Of a DNA stretch of 64,000 nucleotides, positions 25,415-33,571 are shown piece by piece. The notes beneath the pieces were generated by a model. That model was not told the DNA's origin. It saw only the letters and a list, made by a program, of their open reading frames with translations, and made no database searches. The translations under genes were made by a program, and so were the position numbers. The first letter of the stretch is position 1. Each line of letters opens with the position of its first letter. This DNA comes from Actinomadura sp. 6K520. GTDB taxonomy: Bacteria > Actinomycetota > Actinomycetes > Streptosporangiales > Streptosporangiaceae. The stretch spans positions 1 to 64,000 of the forward strand of contig NZ_SMLC01000013.1 of NCBI RefSeq assembly GCF_004349245.1. The letters are read 5' to 3'.

Positions 25415-26035
25415 ATGCGCAGGTCGGATCGATGGGCGTTCGCCGTCCTGGGAGTCGGCGTCGCGGCGACGTTGGGCGGCGTTCAGCTGGCGGCCATGCT
25501 GGACGACCCGCCAACGCCCCTGGCGGCCGAGTCCGAGTTCTGCCCCGAGCGTCCCGGCGGCGCAGCGCAGTCCGACACCGGTTACGCGGAGAGCGGCGAG
25601 CCCTATCGGGGCGGCGGCCCCCACCCGGTGGCGTTTAACCTGCGGTACGCCGAGGTGGGGAACGTGGACGTCCCTGACCGATGGAAACCGGGCCAGGACG
25701 GTTCGCCCCCCGGCCCCCAACTGGTCGCCTGCGTCTACCAGGACACCTCGGATTCACGGGACGAACTGCGCGAATGCCTGTACACACATTCCCTGGGCAG
25801 TCCGGTCGACCCTGACAAAGCGACGAAGGTCTCGCTGCTGAAGGCGTCGTACATCGTCCAGTTGTACGAGGCCGCGACCGCCAAGCCGGTCGCACGGATC
25901 AACGTGCCGGGCGCCGAGTCGTGCCCGGCGGTCCACGAGGCGAACGACTCCAGCGGCGTCATCTTCGAGGAACCCGATACCAAGAAGCTCCGGGCCGCCC
26001 TGCGCCCGCACATCGAGCGCTCCGTCGCGGTATGA
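25415..26035 (+). CDS. Exported or membrane-anchored hypothetical protein
   Basis: A 206-residue protein (209 if the ATG at 25406 is used). The N-terminus has two arginines and a hydrophobic stretch (WAFAVLGVGVAATLGGVQLAAML), which fits a signal peptide or anchor. The rest is soluble and holds four cysteines (FCPERP, VACVYQ, ECLYTH, ESCPAV) that may form disulfides outside the cell. It follows the previous membrane protein by 33 nt. Function unknown. Confidence 0.66.
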   Translation: MRRSDRWAFAVLGVGVAATLGGVQLAAMLDDPPTPLAAESEFCPERPGGAAQSDTGYAESGEPYRGGGPHPVAFNLRYAEVGNVDVPDRWKPGQDGSPPGPQLVACVYQDTSDSRDELRECLYTHSLGSPVDPDKATKVSLLKASYIVQLYEAATAKPVARINVPGAESCPAVHEANDSSGVIFEEPDTKKLRAALRPHIERSVAV

Positions 26036-26068
26036 CCCCCTGGTCGATGGTCGGGCCGGACGGGACGA

Positions 26069-26263
26069 TCAGCGGGCCGGGTGCCGCTTGACCTGCTCGA
26101 TCATGCTCGCGAACTGAGCAACGGTAAGGGTGAGGTGTCCCCCGTCCGGGTCCTTGCTGTCCCGCACCCCGACCCCGGCCCCCGGCGCAAGTCGTCCCAG
26201 CTCAACGCACACGTCATCGTTCGCGGAGCCACTGTACGAACTCTTCCGCCACTGGACGCTCAT
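26069..26263 (-). CDS. DUF397 protein
   Basis: A 64-residue DUF397 protein with the family pattern WRKSSYSGSANDDVCVE and VRDSKDPDGGHLTL. Such proteins are encoded next to XRE/DUF5753 regulators throughout actinomycetes and act as their small partners in control of development or antibiotic production. Its ATG overlaps the stop of the XRE gene as ATGA, so the pair is co-translated. Confidence 0.92.
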   Translation of the reverse strand: MSVQWRKSSYSGSANDDVCVELGRLAPGAGVGVRDSKDPDGGHLTLTVAQFASMIEQVKRHPAR

Positions 26264-27075
26264 GAGTAGCTCTCCAAGTACTGCTCGATCAGTTTGCGCG
26301 AGGCGCCCTGAGAGTCTGCCTTTGCGCCGATACGTTCGAAACTATCAACAACGTCCTTGATCTCGTTCGGCATTTCGATCAAGCGTCCACCGCCGCAAGC
26401 CCCCGCATAGGCGATGCTGCGGTCATGCAGGCCGATGAGCTGGAAGAACCCGTCCGACCCCTCATGCTCCCCGGCCGAGAAGGGAACGATCCGGAGGATG
26501 ACGTTCCAGCGTTCGCCCATGTCGAGGAGGTGTTCGAGCTGCGGCTTCATGACCTCGGCTCCGCCGACGCGACGCGCCAGAACAGCCTCGTCTAGGAGTG
26601 CCCAGATGTAGGGCGGGTCCTCTCGTTCCAGGATGGCCCGCTTTCGCGCAATTCTTCCAGCGAGGACCGCTTCGCGGTCTTTCGCTGTGCTCAGCCGACC
26701 GTACCGCCGCGTGTATTCATCGGTCTGGAGGAGCAAAGGGATCAGCTGCCCGTGGAAGACCTTGATCTCGGCCGCCTGACGCTCGTGCTGGCTGTACTGC
26801 TTGAACCAGTTCGGGTCGTGCGCCATACGGGCGTACCACAGGAGCAATTCGAAGAGTCCACCGGTCTCGAATCTCACGTCGAGACGCCGCGCATAGTCGA
26901 CCTGCAGCTTCGCACGCCCGGCTTCGATGTTCGAAACACTCGATCGAGCCATCCCGATGATCTTTCCCCACTGGGCGAGTGACAGACCCTCCTTCTCCCG
27001 CATGAACCGCAGGTAGTAGGCCAGGAAGTGCCACATCGAGATCTTGGGGTCGAGGGGTTCACGGACGATCTTCAT
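26260..27075 (-). CDS. XRE-family HTH regulator with DUF5753 domain
   Basis: A 271-residue regulator. The XRE helix-turn-helix covers about residues 14-70 (LRFMREKEGLSLAQWGKIIG and ARSSVSNIEAGRA), and DUF5753 covers about 90-265, with the typical EREDPPYIWALLDEAVL block. The ATG at 27075 is preceded by GGAGGACCG on the minus strand. It is divergent from the HATPase gene across a 99-base gap that holds the sequence TTGATACAGG. This XRE, DUF397 and HATPase arrangement is common in Streptomyces and Actinomadura. Confidence 0.93.
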   Translation of the reverse strand: MKIVREPLDPKISMWHFLAYYLRFMREKEGLSLAQWGKIIGMARSSVSNIEAGRAKLQVDYARRLDVRFETGGLFELLLWYARMAHDPNWFKQYSQHERQAAEIKVFHGQLIPLLLQTDEYTRRYGRLSTAKDREAVLAGRIARKRAILEREDPPYIWALLDEAVLARRVGGAEVMKPQLEHLLDMGERWNVILRIVPFSAGEHEGSDGFFQLIGLHDRSIAYAGACGGGRLIEMPNEIKDVVDSFERIGAKADSQGASRKLIEQYLESYS

Positions 27076-27100
27076 CGGTCCTCCGTGTTTTAGATTTCAG

Positions 27101-27110
27101 TTGATACAGG
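27101..27110 (+). promoter_or_regulatory. TTGATACAGG element in the XRE/HATPase divergent promoter
   Basis: TTGATACAGG lies midway between the XRE and HATPase genes. Nearly the same ten bases (TTGATACACG) recur in two other intergenic regions of the window, at 33841 and 41667. It may be an operator for the XRE regulator or part of a promoter; chance cannot be excluded for such a short match. Confidence 0.3.
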
Positions 27111-27174
27111 CAAACCATAGGTCGCCGCGTGATGCTTGTCGCAGGAAATCGGAATCTCGGGCAAGGACAGGACG

Positions 27175-27603
27175 ATGGCGATGACGGCGGCCGTAGAGCC
27201 AACAATGTCCCTTATGGGCACACCCGCCGCAGTGGGGCTGGCGCGCACTTTCGTGGACACACGAATCCGCAAATGGGACTACTCCCACATTCTCGACAGC
27301 GCGCTTCTCGTCGTCTCGGAGCTCGTGACCAATGCGGCCCGGCAGACGCCGGACGAGGAGATCCGCCTCCAGCTCAGCCGGGACGCCTATGGCGTCATCA
27401 TCGCCGTCTGGGACGCGGACCACGAGCTGCCCAAAGCCAGGCCGATGACCGAACTCACCCTGGACGACCTCGACCTGTCCGAGGAGGCGTTCGACGACAA
27501 CGGCGGCTGGGGCCTGCACATCGTCCAGGCCATGTCCGCCAAGTGCGGCGTCACCGCCGACCCGGCCGGCGGCAAGTGGGTCTGGTCGCGAATGCACCCG
27601 TAG
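27175..27603 (+). CDS. Anti-sigma-factor-type HATPase protein
   Basis: A 142-residue single-domain GHKL ATPase like the SpoIIAB/RsbW-type kinases of actinomycetes. The N box reads SELVTNAARQ and the G boxes lie around GGWGLHIVQAM near the C-terminus. I place the start at the ATG at 27175; a TTG at 27136 would add 13 residues that do not belong to the family. Divergent from the XRE/DUF397 pair, its usual companions. Confidence 0.88.
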   Translation: MAMTAAVEPTMSLMGTPAAVGLARTFVDTRIRKWDYSHILDSALLVVSELVTNAARQTPDEEIRLQLSRDAYGVIIAVWDADHELPKARPMTELTLDDLDLSEEAFDDNGGWGLHIVQAMSAKCGVTADPAGGKWVWSRMHP

Positions 27604-27690
27604 CGGATCTCAGCACACCCCCTGGACGGCTCCACAGGACACGTCCGCATCTGCAGTCCAGGCATGACCTCGACGGGAGGTAGCACGAAG

Positions 27691-27996
27691 ATGGCCACTG
27701 ATCATCTGACGGCCATGAGCGGACGGCGTCCGTTCCTGTCCGCCCTCGATGAGGCCGTGCGCGAGCGCGGCGGGATGTCGTGCGGCATCGTCTCGCGCAG
27801 CGGCACGCCCGTCCTCTACGTGATCAACACCGATTCGCCCAGCAGGTTCACCGAGATCGGCGCCGACTTCATCGGCGGAATCTGGATGTTCACCTGGGCT
27901 CCAACCGGCGACAGGATCGGCGCGGCCAACTCCCCGGCCGAGGCCGCCGAGGCAATCGCGCGTGCGCTCAGTGTGGGCGCTGGGGTTCGGCCGTGA
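27691..27996 (+). CDS. Hypothetical protein downstream of the HATPase gene
   Basis: A 101-residue protein with two beta-rich segments (MSCGIVSRSGTPVLYVIN and IGGIWMFTWAPTG) and an Ala-rich C-terminal helix. GGGAGG lies 10-15 nt before the ATG at 27691; a start at 27664 is also open. Similar small proteins follow HATPase genes in many actinomycetes, but the role is unknown. Its stop overlaps a tiny reading frame as TGATG. Confidence 0.65.
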   Translation: MATDHLTAMSGRRPFLSALDEAVRERGGMSCGIVSRSGTPVLYVINTDSPSRFTEIGADFIGGIWMFTWAPTGDRIGAANSPAEAAEAIARALSVGAGVRP

Positions 27997-28061
27997 TGGG
28001 CGACGAGTTCGCGGACCTGGCGCTTCGGCCCCATTGCCTGGTTCGGAGGCTGCACCGATGA
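27996..28061 (+). CDS. Possible 21-residue peptide between two overlapping genes
   Basis: An open frame of 21 codons (MGDEFADLALRPHCLVRRLHR) whose ATG overlaps the previous stop as TGATG and whose own stop overlaps the next ATG as ATGA. It exactly fills the gap and would keep ribosomes moving from one gene to the next. It may be a real peptide or a coupling device without a functional product. Confidence 0.35.
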   Translation: MGDEFADLALRPHCLVRRLHR

Positions 28062-28237
28062 GCCGGATCACGGCCGCCGAAGTGGCCGCCGCCCTGGAGA
28101 TCGCCAAGGCCGCCTACCAAGAAGCCATGGCCCGCGCGGGGATGCTCGCGGGAAAGATCGCCGAGGTCCATGCCTACGCCGAGTCGCAACTGGCCGAGCT
28201 GGCGGACCAGGACGACGACGCCGACCCCGGCACCTAG
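28058..28237 (+). CDS. Small helical hypothetical protein
   Basis: A 59-residue protein, almost all helix (AAEVAAALEIAKAAYQEAM), with an acidic end (DQDDDADPGT). GGAGG stands 9 nt before the ATG. It reads like a short coiled coil. It is the last tightly spaced gene of the HATPase group. Confidence 0.6.
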   Translation: MSRITAAEVAAALEIAKAAYQEAMARAGMLAGKIAEVHAYAESQLAELADQDDDADPGT

Positions 28238-28334
28238 ACCCCTCCGGCGGGCGGTGTTCCGAGCACGGCACATGGCCGTCCGTCCGGAGGTTCCAGTGCG
28301 GTTCACCAGGCGCAACGTCACAACGAAGGAGAAG

Positions 28335-28463
28335 ATGATGGGCGACCGCGACAAGGGCAACAGCGACGAGGAGACCACCACCGACGGGAACAAGCCGCAG
28401 GGCGGATCCCGCGGAACCGGCGACAGGACCAGCGGCAACCCCAACGACGGCAAGCGCGCGTGA
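28335..28463 (+). CDS. Possible 42-residue hydrophilic peptide
   Basis: A 42-residue frame (MMGDRDKGNSDEETTTDGNK in its first half), very hydrophilic, without Cys or aromatic residues. AAGGAG stands 4-8 nt before the tandem ATG codons at 28335 and 28338. Its stop overlaps the GTG of the methyltransferase remnant as GTGA. In intact loci a peptide gene often precedes such methyltransferases (FxLD-type RiPPs), but no FxLD motif or core is seen here. Confidence 0.4.
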   Translation: MMGDRDKGNSDEETTTDGNKPQGGSRGTGDRTSGNPNDGKRA

Positions 28464-28732
28464 CCAACTGGCACGAGACCATCGGCTCGGTGCCCCGGCG
28501 TTCGTTCACGCCCGATGTGGTGTGGGCGGACCTGGGGCCCGGCCCTTGGGCACGGATCGACCGCACGACCGATCCTGCCGAGTGGGACGAGGTCGTGGCA
28601 CTCGACCAGCCGTTGGTGACCCAGTTCGAGGACATATGGCTTTGGGTTGTCCAGGGATCGGGAGTCAGCTCCGTCAGCCGTCACGGTGGCACCCGGCCGC
28701 AGCAACTCGGAGCTCTCGGAAGCGCTCCTTGA
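28460..28732 (+). pseudogene. N-terminal remnant of an FxLD-type protein methyltransferase
   Basis: The first 58 codons (WHETIGSVPRRSFTPDVVW, then DRTTDPAEWDEVVALDQ and VTQFED) look like the start of actinobacterial isoaspartyl-type methyltransferases of FxLD systems. After about 28633 the similarity ends abruptly and the frame runs into unrelated sequence, stopping at 28732. The AdoMet-binding core is absent. The C-terminal part of the same type of enzyme reappears at about 31105-31612, beyond a two-gene insert. I therefore call this half of a disrupted gene. The identification rests on remembered family sequence patterns. Confidence 0.55.
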
Positions 28733-28835
28733 GCGCTCTCAATAGGAGGCAGTCGTTTGGACACATCCGGCCAACTTCTAACCATGTTGCCCGGCCCAAG
28801 AATTGATCTTGAATGGTGCGCTAGTCTGCTCGCTC

Positions 28836-29672
28836 GTGACGGACGAGGAATCAGATTCTAGATCATTTTGGGCGCGGCATCGAAAGGTCATCATCGGTAC
28901 GGCCATCACTTCGCTGGTTGCGCCGATCACAGTCGGTGTCATTTCCACCCAACTCAACGAGGGTGCCAAGAAGGTCAGCGAGAAGATTGGCGCGGGTCCG
29001 CCGGTCCAGGCGCGCGTGGTAAGCATCGGCCGCAGCAGCGGTCGTCAGGGCGATGACTGGGTATTCCCGGTTGGGCACCGTGTTGAGCGACCTCTGTTGA
29101 ACGGTGCTTCCGATGCGAAGCGGATGCGTGCCGCCGGTGCCGTGGACCCCGTCGTGGTCATGCCGGTGCTGATCCTGCAAGGTCAATGGAAAGAAGGCGT
29201 CACCGTCACGGGAATCCAGGTGGTTCCAAAATGCGGTCGACCGTTGAGCGGCACACTGGTGTACAAACCGCCTGGCGCAGGCCCGATGAAGAATCCGCGG
29301 ATGGTTTTCGACCTCGACGAACCACAGCCCAGAGCGCGGGTGCCGAAACGCGACGGATCGCCTGGCGCTGACTATTTTCAGCAAACCTCGATATCTCTTC
29401 GAAAAGACGAGCAGACGGTGGTCGTTGCAGAGATGAGAACCCGGGAGCACTATTGCACGTTCGACATCTTCGTCGAAGCCAGCACGGGCGGTGAAACAAC
29501 TAAGACCAAGGTGGAGACGGGCGGGAACCGGCTTGCCGTCACTGCATACGTCGACGGTGCGCTGACCTCGAGCAGCGTGCGTGGATTCGCATCCTACCGC
29601 GATCTCTACGTTTTTGAGAACGGTGCGTTCGTTCAGAAGAACCCCGACGGCTATTCGGCAGGGGCGCAATGA
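28836..29672 (+). CDS. Membrane-anchored hypothetical protein inserted in the methyltransferase remnant
   Basis: A 278-residue protein if the GTG at 28836 is used; a TTG at 28803 would add 11 residues. A single membrane segment (VIIGTAITSLVAPITVGVI) follows a short charged N-terminus, so the remaining 230 residues are probably outside the cell. That part is beta-rich, with two cysteines about 75 residues apart (PKCGRP and EHYCTF). The stop overlaps the lipoprotein gene as ATGA. Codon use is less GC-biased than in the flanking genes. No family recognised. Confidence 0.65.
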   Translation: MTDEESDSRSFWARHRKVIIGTAITSLVAPITVGVISTQLNEGAKKVSEKIGAGPPVQARVVSIGRSSGRQGDDWVFPVGHRVERPLLNGASDAKRMRAAGAVDPVVVMPVLILQGQWKEGVTVTGIQVVPKCGRPLSGTLVYKPPGAGPMKNPRMVFDLDEPQPRARVPKRDGSPGADYFQQTSISLRKDEQTVVVAEMRTREHYCTFDIFVEASTGGETTKTKVETGGNRLAVTAYVDGALTSSSVRGFASYRDLYVFENGAFVQKNPDGYSAGAQ

Positions 29673-31081
29673 GTGCTGCTGTCCGGCTGACTGTGGTCGC
29701 CCTGTTGCTTTGCGCAGCATGCGCCTGTTCGGGAGCCGGCACTTCCGGGGCCGGAGGATCGGAATCCCGTAGCACGAAACCCCCAGTGCGCATCGCCGAC
29801 GCGTTGAACGACCTGCTCGCCAAACCTGCGACCCCCGTGGACCTGGAGGTCAATGGTCGTTGGGCGGCCGTCCGCTATGCGGATGGGGCGATCGGAGTTT
29901 GGAGCCTCCCTGACAAGCGCCGCGTGGCGACCATAGAGCCCGGAGGCAACGCTCAAACGAGCGCCCTGACAATGGCGCTTTCACCTGATGCCCGGACTCT
30001 CGCGCTGCTGGACGGTGAAGGGACCGCGACTCTCTGGGACGTGGGAACGGGCCGGCTGAAAGAGCGGTTCGGGACCGGATTCACCGAGATCTTCTTCAAT
30101 CGCCGGGGAGATCGACTGCTCGCCGGGGCGTACGACCTCATGGTCATGGCCGACGCCGACGGCAAAGAATTGGGTACGCTGGCCGCAAAGTCGATCGAAA
30201 CTTCCCTGCCGAGGACGGAGGTTGACGCCCCGGACCAGCCTCTGCCTCTGGGCTTCGCTCCGGACGACGTCACGGCCGTCGCTGCAGGTACGCTGAGCTG
30301 GCTTACCTGGAAGCCGGGCGCACCCGCAAAGATAACGACTCTCGACGAGGGCGGGAGTCTTTCCGGGCTTTCGCCGGGCGGTGACCGGCTCGCGTTCGCC
30401 GGGGGATTGGGGTCCGAAGGCGCAGTTTTCCTCTGGGACGTTGTCTCCAGGAAGCAGATCGGCGTGGCCTCGGTGACCGATGACTTCAACGCCCTCTCAG
30501 ATGTGGGATTCGACCCGTCCGGCGCCTACATCCTTGTGGTCTCCGACGAGCCGAAGCTACTGCCGCCCCACTACACGCACAGCATGGCCAGTCGCCGGTT
30601 GACCGTCTTCACTGCTCCTGCCATACAGCGGGTCTGGTCGACTGCCGTGGAGGAGTTCAGTGGGACTGAATCTACAGGGCGGCAAATCAAGAGGGGAATG
30701 CATGACTTGATCCCATTCAACACGGGATCACAAGTCCTATTGATCCGCGAAGACGGTGGCCGATTCACGACACTGAACGGTCCGAACGGGGCCAGGTGCG
30801 ACACCAAGTACATCAACCAAGCGGAGTTGCTTCCCCAAGGTGCAACGTTGAAGACGTTCGTCTGCCGCGGGCCCTACGCCTTCGCCGTCGTCTTGGGATC
30901 CAGCGTGGGTGTGCACGGACGTCAGAGCACCTTGGTCAGATGGTCCTTCGGTCGCTGGAGAACGTTCGTCGCAGGAACGGCCAGTCACGGTTCTGTCACA
31001 GCAGCCGACCTTGAAGACGGCGGGCTGGACGTGGGCCACTTCTCCCGGCTCTTTCCCGAAGCGGGCATCGCTCCACCCTGA
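29669..31081 (+). CDS. Lipoprotein with WD40-like beta propeller
   Basis: A 470-residue predicted lipoprotein: hydrophobic signal sequence with a lipobox around LLLCAAC near residues 12-18, then a Gly/Ser linker. The rest contains WD40-like blades (GAIGVWSLPDKRRVATIEPG, GTATLWDVGTGRL, GAVFLWDVVSRKQIGVASV), so a propeller outside the cell is likely. It forms a pair with the membrane-anchored gene before it (ATGA overlap). Together they occupy the place where the methyltransferase core should be. Role unknown. Confidence 0.72.
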   Translation: MSAAVRLTVVALLLCAACACSGAGTSGAGGSESRSTKPPVRIADALNDLLAKPATPVDLEVNGRWAAVRYADGAIGVWSLPDKRRVATIEPGGNAQTSALTMALSPDARTLALLDGEGTATLWDVGTGRLKERFGTGFTEIFFNRRGDRLLAGAYDLMVMADADGKELGTLAAKSIETSLPRTEVDAPDQPLPLGFAPDDVTAVAAGTLSWLTWKPGAPAKITTLDEGGSLSGLSPGGDRLAFAGGLGSEGAVFLWDVVSRKQIGVASVTDDFNALSDVGFDPSGAYILVVSDEPKLLPPHYTHSMASRRLTVFTAPAIQRVWSTAVEEFSGTESTGRQIKRGMHDLIPFNTGSQVLLIREDGGRFTTLNGPNGARCDTKYINQAELLPQGATLKTFVCRGPYAFAVVLGSSVGVHGRQSTLVRWSFGRWRTFVAGTASHGSVTAADLEDGGLDVGHFSRLFPEAGIAPP

Positions 31082-31104
31082 CCAGGCGGCATCGAGAACG
31101 ACTG

Positions 31105-31612
31105 CCCGGCGCCGCCCTGCGCTTGGACGTCCTCAACGATGGGACGGCCGTGGGCAGGTTCGCCGGGTCGGCCGACTACATGGTGATGCGTGCGCAACGC
31201 CCCGCCTACGGCGAAGCCCGATCATGGGCGGACACCGCCACGAGGGGACGTCCGAGTAAGCCGCACTCGCCTGGCCCCCCGGTCATACCCCTACGGTCCG
31301 CCGAGCGTCGACCTTGCCGTAGCGGTCCTGGTGCCGGGCGTGGTCTCAAGGTTCTACTCCGACGCCGCCGGGGCAACCATGTGGGTCCTGGACCGCGAGT
31401 CCCATGAAGGCTCGTGGGCCTCGGTCGACTACGAGCCCGGCCAACCCGACTACGAGGTTCAGCAGGCAGGCGACCGCTCCCTGTGGGACGAGACCGAAGC
31501 CGCCTACCTGCAATGGATCAAGTGGGGACGGCCGGACATCACTCGCTTCGGAATCACCATCACACCTGACAAGCAAACGATTTGGCTGGACACCCCAGCG
31601 AACCCGCTCTGA
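31105..31612 (+). pseudogene. C-terminal remnant of the FxLD-type methyltransferase, frameshifted
   Basis: Translation from about 31105 gives GAALRLDVLNDGTAVGRFAG and SADYMVMRAQRP, typical of the part after the catalytic core in FxLD-system methyltransferases. Around 31225-31250 the similarity moves to another frame (SRTRLAPRSYPYG, then SWASVDYEPGQPDYEVQQAG and RFGITITPDKQTIWLD) and runs to the stop at 31612. The frame change plus the missing core mark it as dead. Together with the N-terminal piece at 28460 it shows that one gene was split and lost its middle. Confidence 0.6.
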
Positions 31613-31627
31613 CCGGCAACACCCGGC

Positions 31628-31660
31628 TGCCAGCCCCGGCCCCTTAGGCCGGGGCTGGCA
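31628..31660. terminator. Perfect 14-bp hairpin terminator
   Basis: A perfect inverted repeat: TGCCAGCCCCGGCC (31628-31641), loop CCTTA, and its reverse complement (31647-31660). It lies just after the methyltransferase remnant and between convergent units, so it can stop transcription from both sides. It lacks a strong T-run, as is usual in high-GC actinomycetes. Confidence 0.8.
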
Positions 31661-31760
31661 GCCCATTCACCAGTCGTAGGCGAGGCTCAAGCCTTCGCAC
31701 ACGTGCTCGGCTATCAGAAGACCCGTCCCCGCTCACCGGCTTGGGCGCTTCTTCCCCTCG

Positions 31761-32486
31761 TCATGCGAACCGCGTCGTCAGAGCGGGCGGCGTCATCACC
31801 CGCGCCGGGCTGTGCGCGAGATTGAGCGCCTCAGCAGCCGGCAGGCGTGGGAGGTTCGTCAGTTGCAGCGGCGGCGCGCTGGTCACGAAGGCGGCCCTGT
31901 GACCGGGGCCGATCAGCCATGTGTAGCGAGGTCGGACGGTCCATAGACGCCAGGCGAGCTGGCGATGCTCGTCGCCTCGCTTCTTCGTCTCCGGCCCTGG
32001 CGCCTTGTCGGCGAACCGACTCAGCACGCCCTCGCGAAGCGGTTCCAGTGCGCGGGTGTCTCGCTTCGCCTCACCAAGGACCACCACGTTCGACTCGTCG
32101 TCGAGGATGGCCAGGTCCAGTTGCAGGGCTGCGGAAGGCAGTTCGAAGAGCACCCTCTCGGCCGGGTAGCGAAGGTTGATGATCGCGTCCACGTAGGCCG
32201 CGATCTGGGGTAGGTACTCGGCGTTGTACCAACCGCCGTCACGTGACCGCGACAGCAGCGCCCAATGGCCGGTAGGCGTCGGGCGATCGAGCGTGTTGAA
32301 CCGCGCCCCACGATGCAGAGTGATGAGTCCGTGCTCAAGCCCCGCGAAGAACAACGCCAGGTCGCCGTCGTCCACGATGTTGGCCGTGGGCTTCAGCTCC
32401 CCTGTGCGCATGAAGCCGGGGTTATCGACGTGCAGTTCGGCTGACCCTTGCTGGAGCAGCTCGATGAAGTTGTCCAGGAGGCTCAA
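31761..32486 (-). CDS. Putative PD-(D/E)XK nuclease partner of the EcsC gene
   Basis: A 241-residue protein without a name. Residues 115-141 fit a PD-(D/E)XK nuclease core: Glu115 on a preceding helix, Asp124 in the strand LDLAILD, then VVVLGEAK with Glu139 and Lys141. This is the order and spacing of the active site in many restriction-like enzymes, although the residue before Asp124 is Leu, not Pro. The ATG overlaps the stop of the EcsC gene as ATGA, so the two proteins are made together. Inside this island a nucleic-acid-cutting defence role is reasonable but unproven. Confidence 0.62.
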   Translation of the reverse strand: MSLLDNFIELLQQGSAELHVDNPGFMRTGELKPTANIVDDGDLALFFAGLEHGLITLHRGARFNTLDRPTPTGHWALLSRSRDGGWYNAEYLPQIAAYVDAIINLRYPAERVLFELPSAALQLDLAILDDESNVVVLGEAKRDTRALEPLREGVLSRFADKAPGPETKKRGDEHRQLAWRLWTVRPRYTWLIGPGHRAAFVTSAPPLQLTNLPRLPAAEALNLAHSPARVMTPPALTTRFA

Positions 32487-33571
32487 TCACGCTCGCCGCC
32501 TTCTGCACTGGGCACGTAATCGTGGCGTTCTCGCTCGTCGTCCTCATCGACGATCTCAGCGTCGACGATGTCGACGATGTCGACGTCTTCGTCGGTGTCC
32601 GCATCGGTCGCAACCGGGTCGGACTTCGCCTCGATCCCGTAGCGGTCGCGCAGGAACCGCTCGCGGTACAGGTGCTCCGCGTCGTCCGTGATGCGCTTCA
32701 GGAATCGCGTGTTCATCCCGGCCCCGATCGCAATGCCCATGACCGGTACCGCCTGCCCAAGCTTCGCCTTCGTGAGGCGGAACCCGAGGCGCGTGAACAC
32801 CTTCTCGACCACCTTGGTGACGACGCTCTGGTTGAGCTGGTCCCATGTCGCGTTCCGGGCGAGTGCTTGGACGAGCTTGTTGATTTCCGCGTAGGCAACG
32901 ACTTTCCCCGCCTCGGAGGCCGTGCCGAGGTTGAGTACGCCGAGCATGAAGAGCTGCTCGTCAGGATGCTCGGGGTCGTAGCCGTAGTACGCACCGATGT
33001 GCGCGATGGCCCGCTGCCCGGCGAGGAGGACCGCCGCTGAGTCGGCCACTAACGTGCCGATGACGAGTGCCGCACCGGGCGCGGCCCCGGCTCCGGCGCC
33101 GGCGACGGTGCCCCCAGTAGCGAGCAGTCCACCACCGGAGGCGGCGAAGCCCGCTCCCGCGCCTTCGGCACCGGCGAAGGCGGTGTATCGAAGGCCGAGC
33201 CGCGGCTTGACCTTGTCGATCAGCGCGAGGTCGAGTTGCCGGATGTCCTCAAGTTCCTCTACCTCGGCGTCCTGCTTGCGATACGCCTTGACAACGGTCT
33301 TCTTCGGGACGGTCGCGACTGCCGTCCGGCCGCCCAGCCCCACCAGTGCTTCGAGCGACTTGAGGAAGATGCTCTCGAAGTCGGGCAGGCCGGGCACGGC
33401 CTCGACACGGCTGCGGACCTTCTGGCCGGCATCACGGAGACGCTCACGTGCCCCTTCCGGTAGTGCGCGCCGCGTGCGCGCGGTCAGACGCTTCTCGCGC
33501 CATCCCTCGATTTGATCCCAAGCCTTGCGGTCGTACGGCGTCATCTCACCGAGCATCTGGTCCCCGTTCAT
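32483..33571 (-). CDS. EcsC-family protein
   Basis: A 362-residue EcsC-like protein. The N-terminus (YDRKAWDQIEGWRE) and the glycine-rich hydrophobic centre (AGAEGAGAGFAASGGGLLATG and following) fit the family, whose members associate with membranes. The C-terminal tail is highly acidic (TDEDVDIVDIVDAEIVDEDD). The downstream nuclease-like gene overlaps its stop. EcsC-domain proteins occur in several predicted defence operons, which suits this location; molecular role unknown. Confidence 0.78.
   Translation of the reverse strand: MNGDQMLGEMTPYDRKAWDQIEGWREKRLTARTRRALPEGARERLRDAGQKVRSRVEAVPGLPDFESIFLKSLEALVGLGGRTAVATVPKKTVVKAYRKQDAEVEELEDIRQLDLALIDKVKPRLGLRYTAFAGAEGAGAGFAASGGGLLATGGTVAGAGAGAAPGAALVIGTLVADSAAVLLAGQRAIAHIGAYYGYDPEHPDEQLFMLGVLNLGTASEAGKVVAYAEINKLVQALARNATWDQLNQSVVTKVVEKVFTRLGFRLTKAKLGQAVPVMGIAIGAGMNTRFLKRITDDAEHLYRERFLRDRYGIEAKSDPVATDADTDEDVDIVDIVDAEIVDEDDERERHDYVPSAEGGERD

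Noticed and set aside
28335-28463. An FxLD-type lanthipeptide precursor ahead of the methyltransferase remnant
   Set aside because: The 42-residue frame has no FxLD motif and no Cys, and no modification enzyme gene remains intact.
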